Assembly: GCA_012032575.1 (NCBI GenBank)
Contig: JAAUSP010000051.1
Location: 1 to 22,627 of the forward strand
DNA length: 22,627 nt
Source of the DNA: Anaerolineales bacterium
GTDB taxonomy: Bacteria > Chloroflexota > Anaerolineae > 4572-78 > J111
Reading direction: 5' to 3'
Every line of letters starts with the position of its first letter. Position 1 is the first letter of the stretch. The notes beneath the pieces are model-generated. The model was not told the origin of the DNA. It did no database searches and saw only the letters and a program-made list of their open reading frames with translations. Below are positions 21,970 to 22,627 of the stretch, in pieces. The translations under genes were made by a program, and so were the position numbers.

Positions 21970-22063
21970 GTAGCAGGGTAACAGGTAACAAGGTTGCAGA
22001 GTCGCAACCTCTGAAAATCCACCGCTATGGTGCGACTCTGCTACCTTGCTACTTTGCCACCTT
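21970..22063. repeat. Heptamer arrays and nested hairpins (GGTAACA family)
   Basis: GTAGCAG, GGTAACA, GGTAACA (21970-21990) lead into a 7-bp hairpin AGGTTGC / GCAACCT (21991-22010). CAGAGTCGCA (21997-22006) alternatively pairs with TGCGACTCTG (22031-22040). GCTACCT, TGCTACT, TTGCCAC (22040-22060) complete the outer inverted arm. Two mutually exclusive foldings are therefore possible. The gap is between the epimerase stop and the Tm-1-like start (minus strand). Confidence 0.65.
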
Positions 22064-22064
22064 T

Positions 22065-22627
22065 TTACCTGCCTTCGGCTTTCTCGATGGCGTGTTGGAG
22101 GGTTTTGGCCGAAATTTCGACCAGCCAGCTATAGAACTCATCGGAGAGCACCCCACTGCCGTGGTCTTCGATGAATTTAAGTTGTTCGGGGGTCAGTTCG
22201 GCTTCGGCGGCGGCCATAGCATTTTTGTAGGGGTTGGCCGGGGTACGGTCGAGCGGAGCGACAAATTCCACAGTTAAGGCGCTGTCATAACCGGCCGCTT
22301 TGAGGGTTGTGACCAGGCGCACCCAGTCGTAATCACCCTGACCGCAGGCCATGCGGTTGTTATCGGCCACATGGAAGGCGACCAGCTTTTTGCCGGTGTT
22401 CAAAATGGCCTGATGCAGGTCGGCCTCTTCGATATTAATATGGAAGGCATCCAGGCAGACGCCGCAGTTGGGGCCGACTTCACTGGCCAGCAAGACGGCC
22501 TGATCGTGGCGGTTGAGGAAGTTGGTTTCAAAGCGGTTGAGCGGCTCCAGGCCCAACACCACGCCCGCCTGCTCGCTGTGAGCGTAGATTTCTTTCAGAC
22601 CTTCGACAGCCCAGCCCATTCTTCTCG
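22065..22627 (-). CDS. Sugar phosphate isomerase/epimerase, TIM-barrel family (partial, start beyond window)
   Basis: The C-terminal 187 residues are visible and the frame stays open to the window edge. It is an AP-endonuclease-2-type TIM barrel like D-tagatose/D-psicose 3-epimerase. Metal and catalytic residues appear in LGLEPLNRFE (Glu), VCLDAFHINIEE (Asp and His), AFHVADNNRMACGQGDYDW (His) and LTVEF (second catalytic Glu). It likely moves the C3 hydroxyl or isomerises a keto sugar. It heads the minus-strand cluster as seen here, followed by Tm-1-like and creatininase genes. Internal ATG 22617-22619 is not the true start because the upstream codons continue the family sequence. Confidence 0.9.
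   Translation of the reverse strand, partial: RRMGWAVEGLKEIYAHSEQAGVVLGLEPLNRFETNFLNRHDQAVLLASEVGPNCGVCLDAFHINIEEADLHQAILNTGKKLVAFHVADNNRMACGQGDYDWVRLVTTLKAAGYDSALTVEFVAPLDRTPANPYKNAMAAAEAELTPEQLKFIEDHGSGVLSDEFYSWLVEISAKTLQHAIEKAEGR

Overview
The window reads as a chromosomal segment of a moderately GC-rich free-living bacterium, most likely a Chloroflexota of the Anaerolineae type. That placement is an inference from overall protein character: an RseP with a large insert, a DUF456 protein, a Thr/Pro-stalked zinc-ribbon protein, a coenzyme-B12 diol dehydratase with fused subunits, and repeat-dense intergenic gaps. No plasmid, phage or CRISPR hallmark is visible.

Layout. 1-116 is the end of a Gly/Ser-rich protein with an acidic tail, followed by a strong terminator. 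295-5949 looks like one transcription unit behind a near-consensus promoter: rseP, a zinc-ribbon/membrane/stalk protein, a HEAT-repeat protein and a fused diol dehydratase large+medium subunit, then a frameshifted small subunit (6049-6461). 6485-8586 is a small cassette of AbrB-type antitoxin, PIN-domain toxin and STAND-like ATPase. 8623-11735 (minus) holds a cytochrome P450, a DUF456 membrane protein and phosphopentomutase. 12028-13444 is a Tat-exported flavin amine oxidase, convergent with tmRNA (13494-13898, minus). 14032-16391 holds a catalytically degenerate tyrosine recombinase and a WecA/TagO-like glycosyl-1-phosphate transferase. 16551-19122 (minus) holds a GAF-PAS histidine kinase, mobA and acpP. 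19538-22627 (minus) is a probable catabolic cluster: creatininase-family hydrolase, Tm-1-like/UPF0261 protein and a partial TIM-barrel sugar epimerase.

Two properties cut across the window. First, six genes (pduE, P450, deoB, amine oxidase, mobA, UPF0261) are broken by single-base shifts, nearly all at short G, C or T runs while the downstream protein stays conserved. This looks like sequencing or assembly error more than decay, so I annotate each as one gene.

Second, almost every gap carries a short tandem array with a 7-base (sometimes 8-base) period. The word differs from gap to gap, and the array is often followed by its inverted counterpart so the pair can form a hairpin. Some arrays run into the ends of genes. 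Beside these are two copies of a REP-like inverted dimer whose arms fold into mini-hairpins with tandem G.A mismatches, and a 91-bp MITE-like element with perfect 15-bp inverted ends and a 7-bp target duplication. A perfect 11-7-11 palindrome sits between a strong promoter and the gene of the degenerate recombinase. These non-coding elements are the most novel material here.
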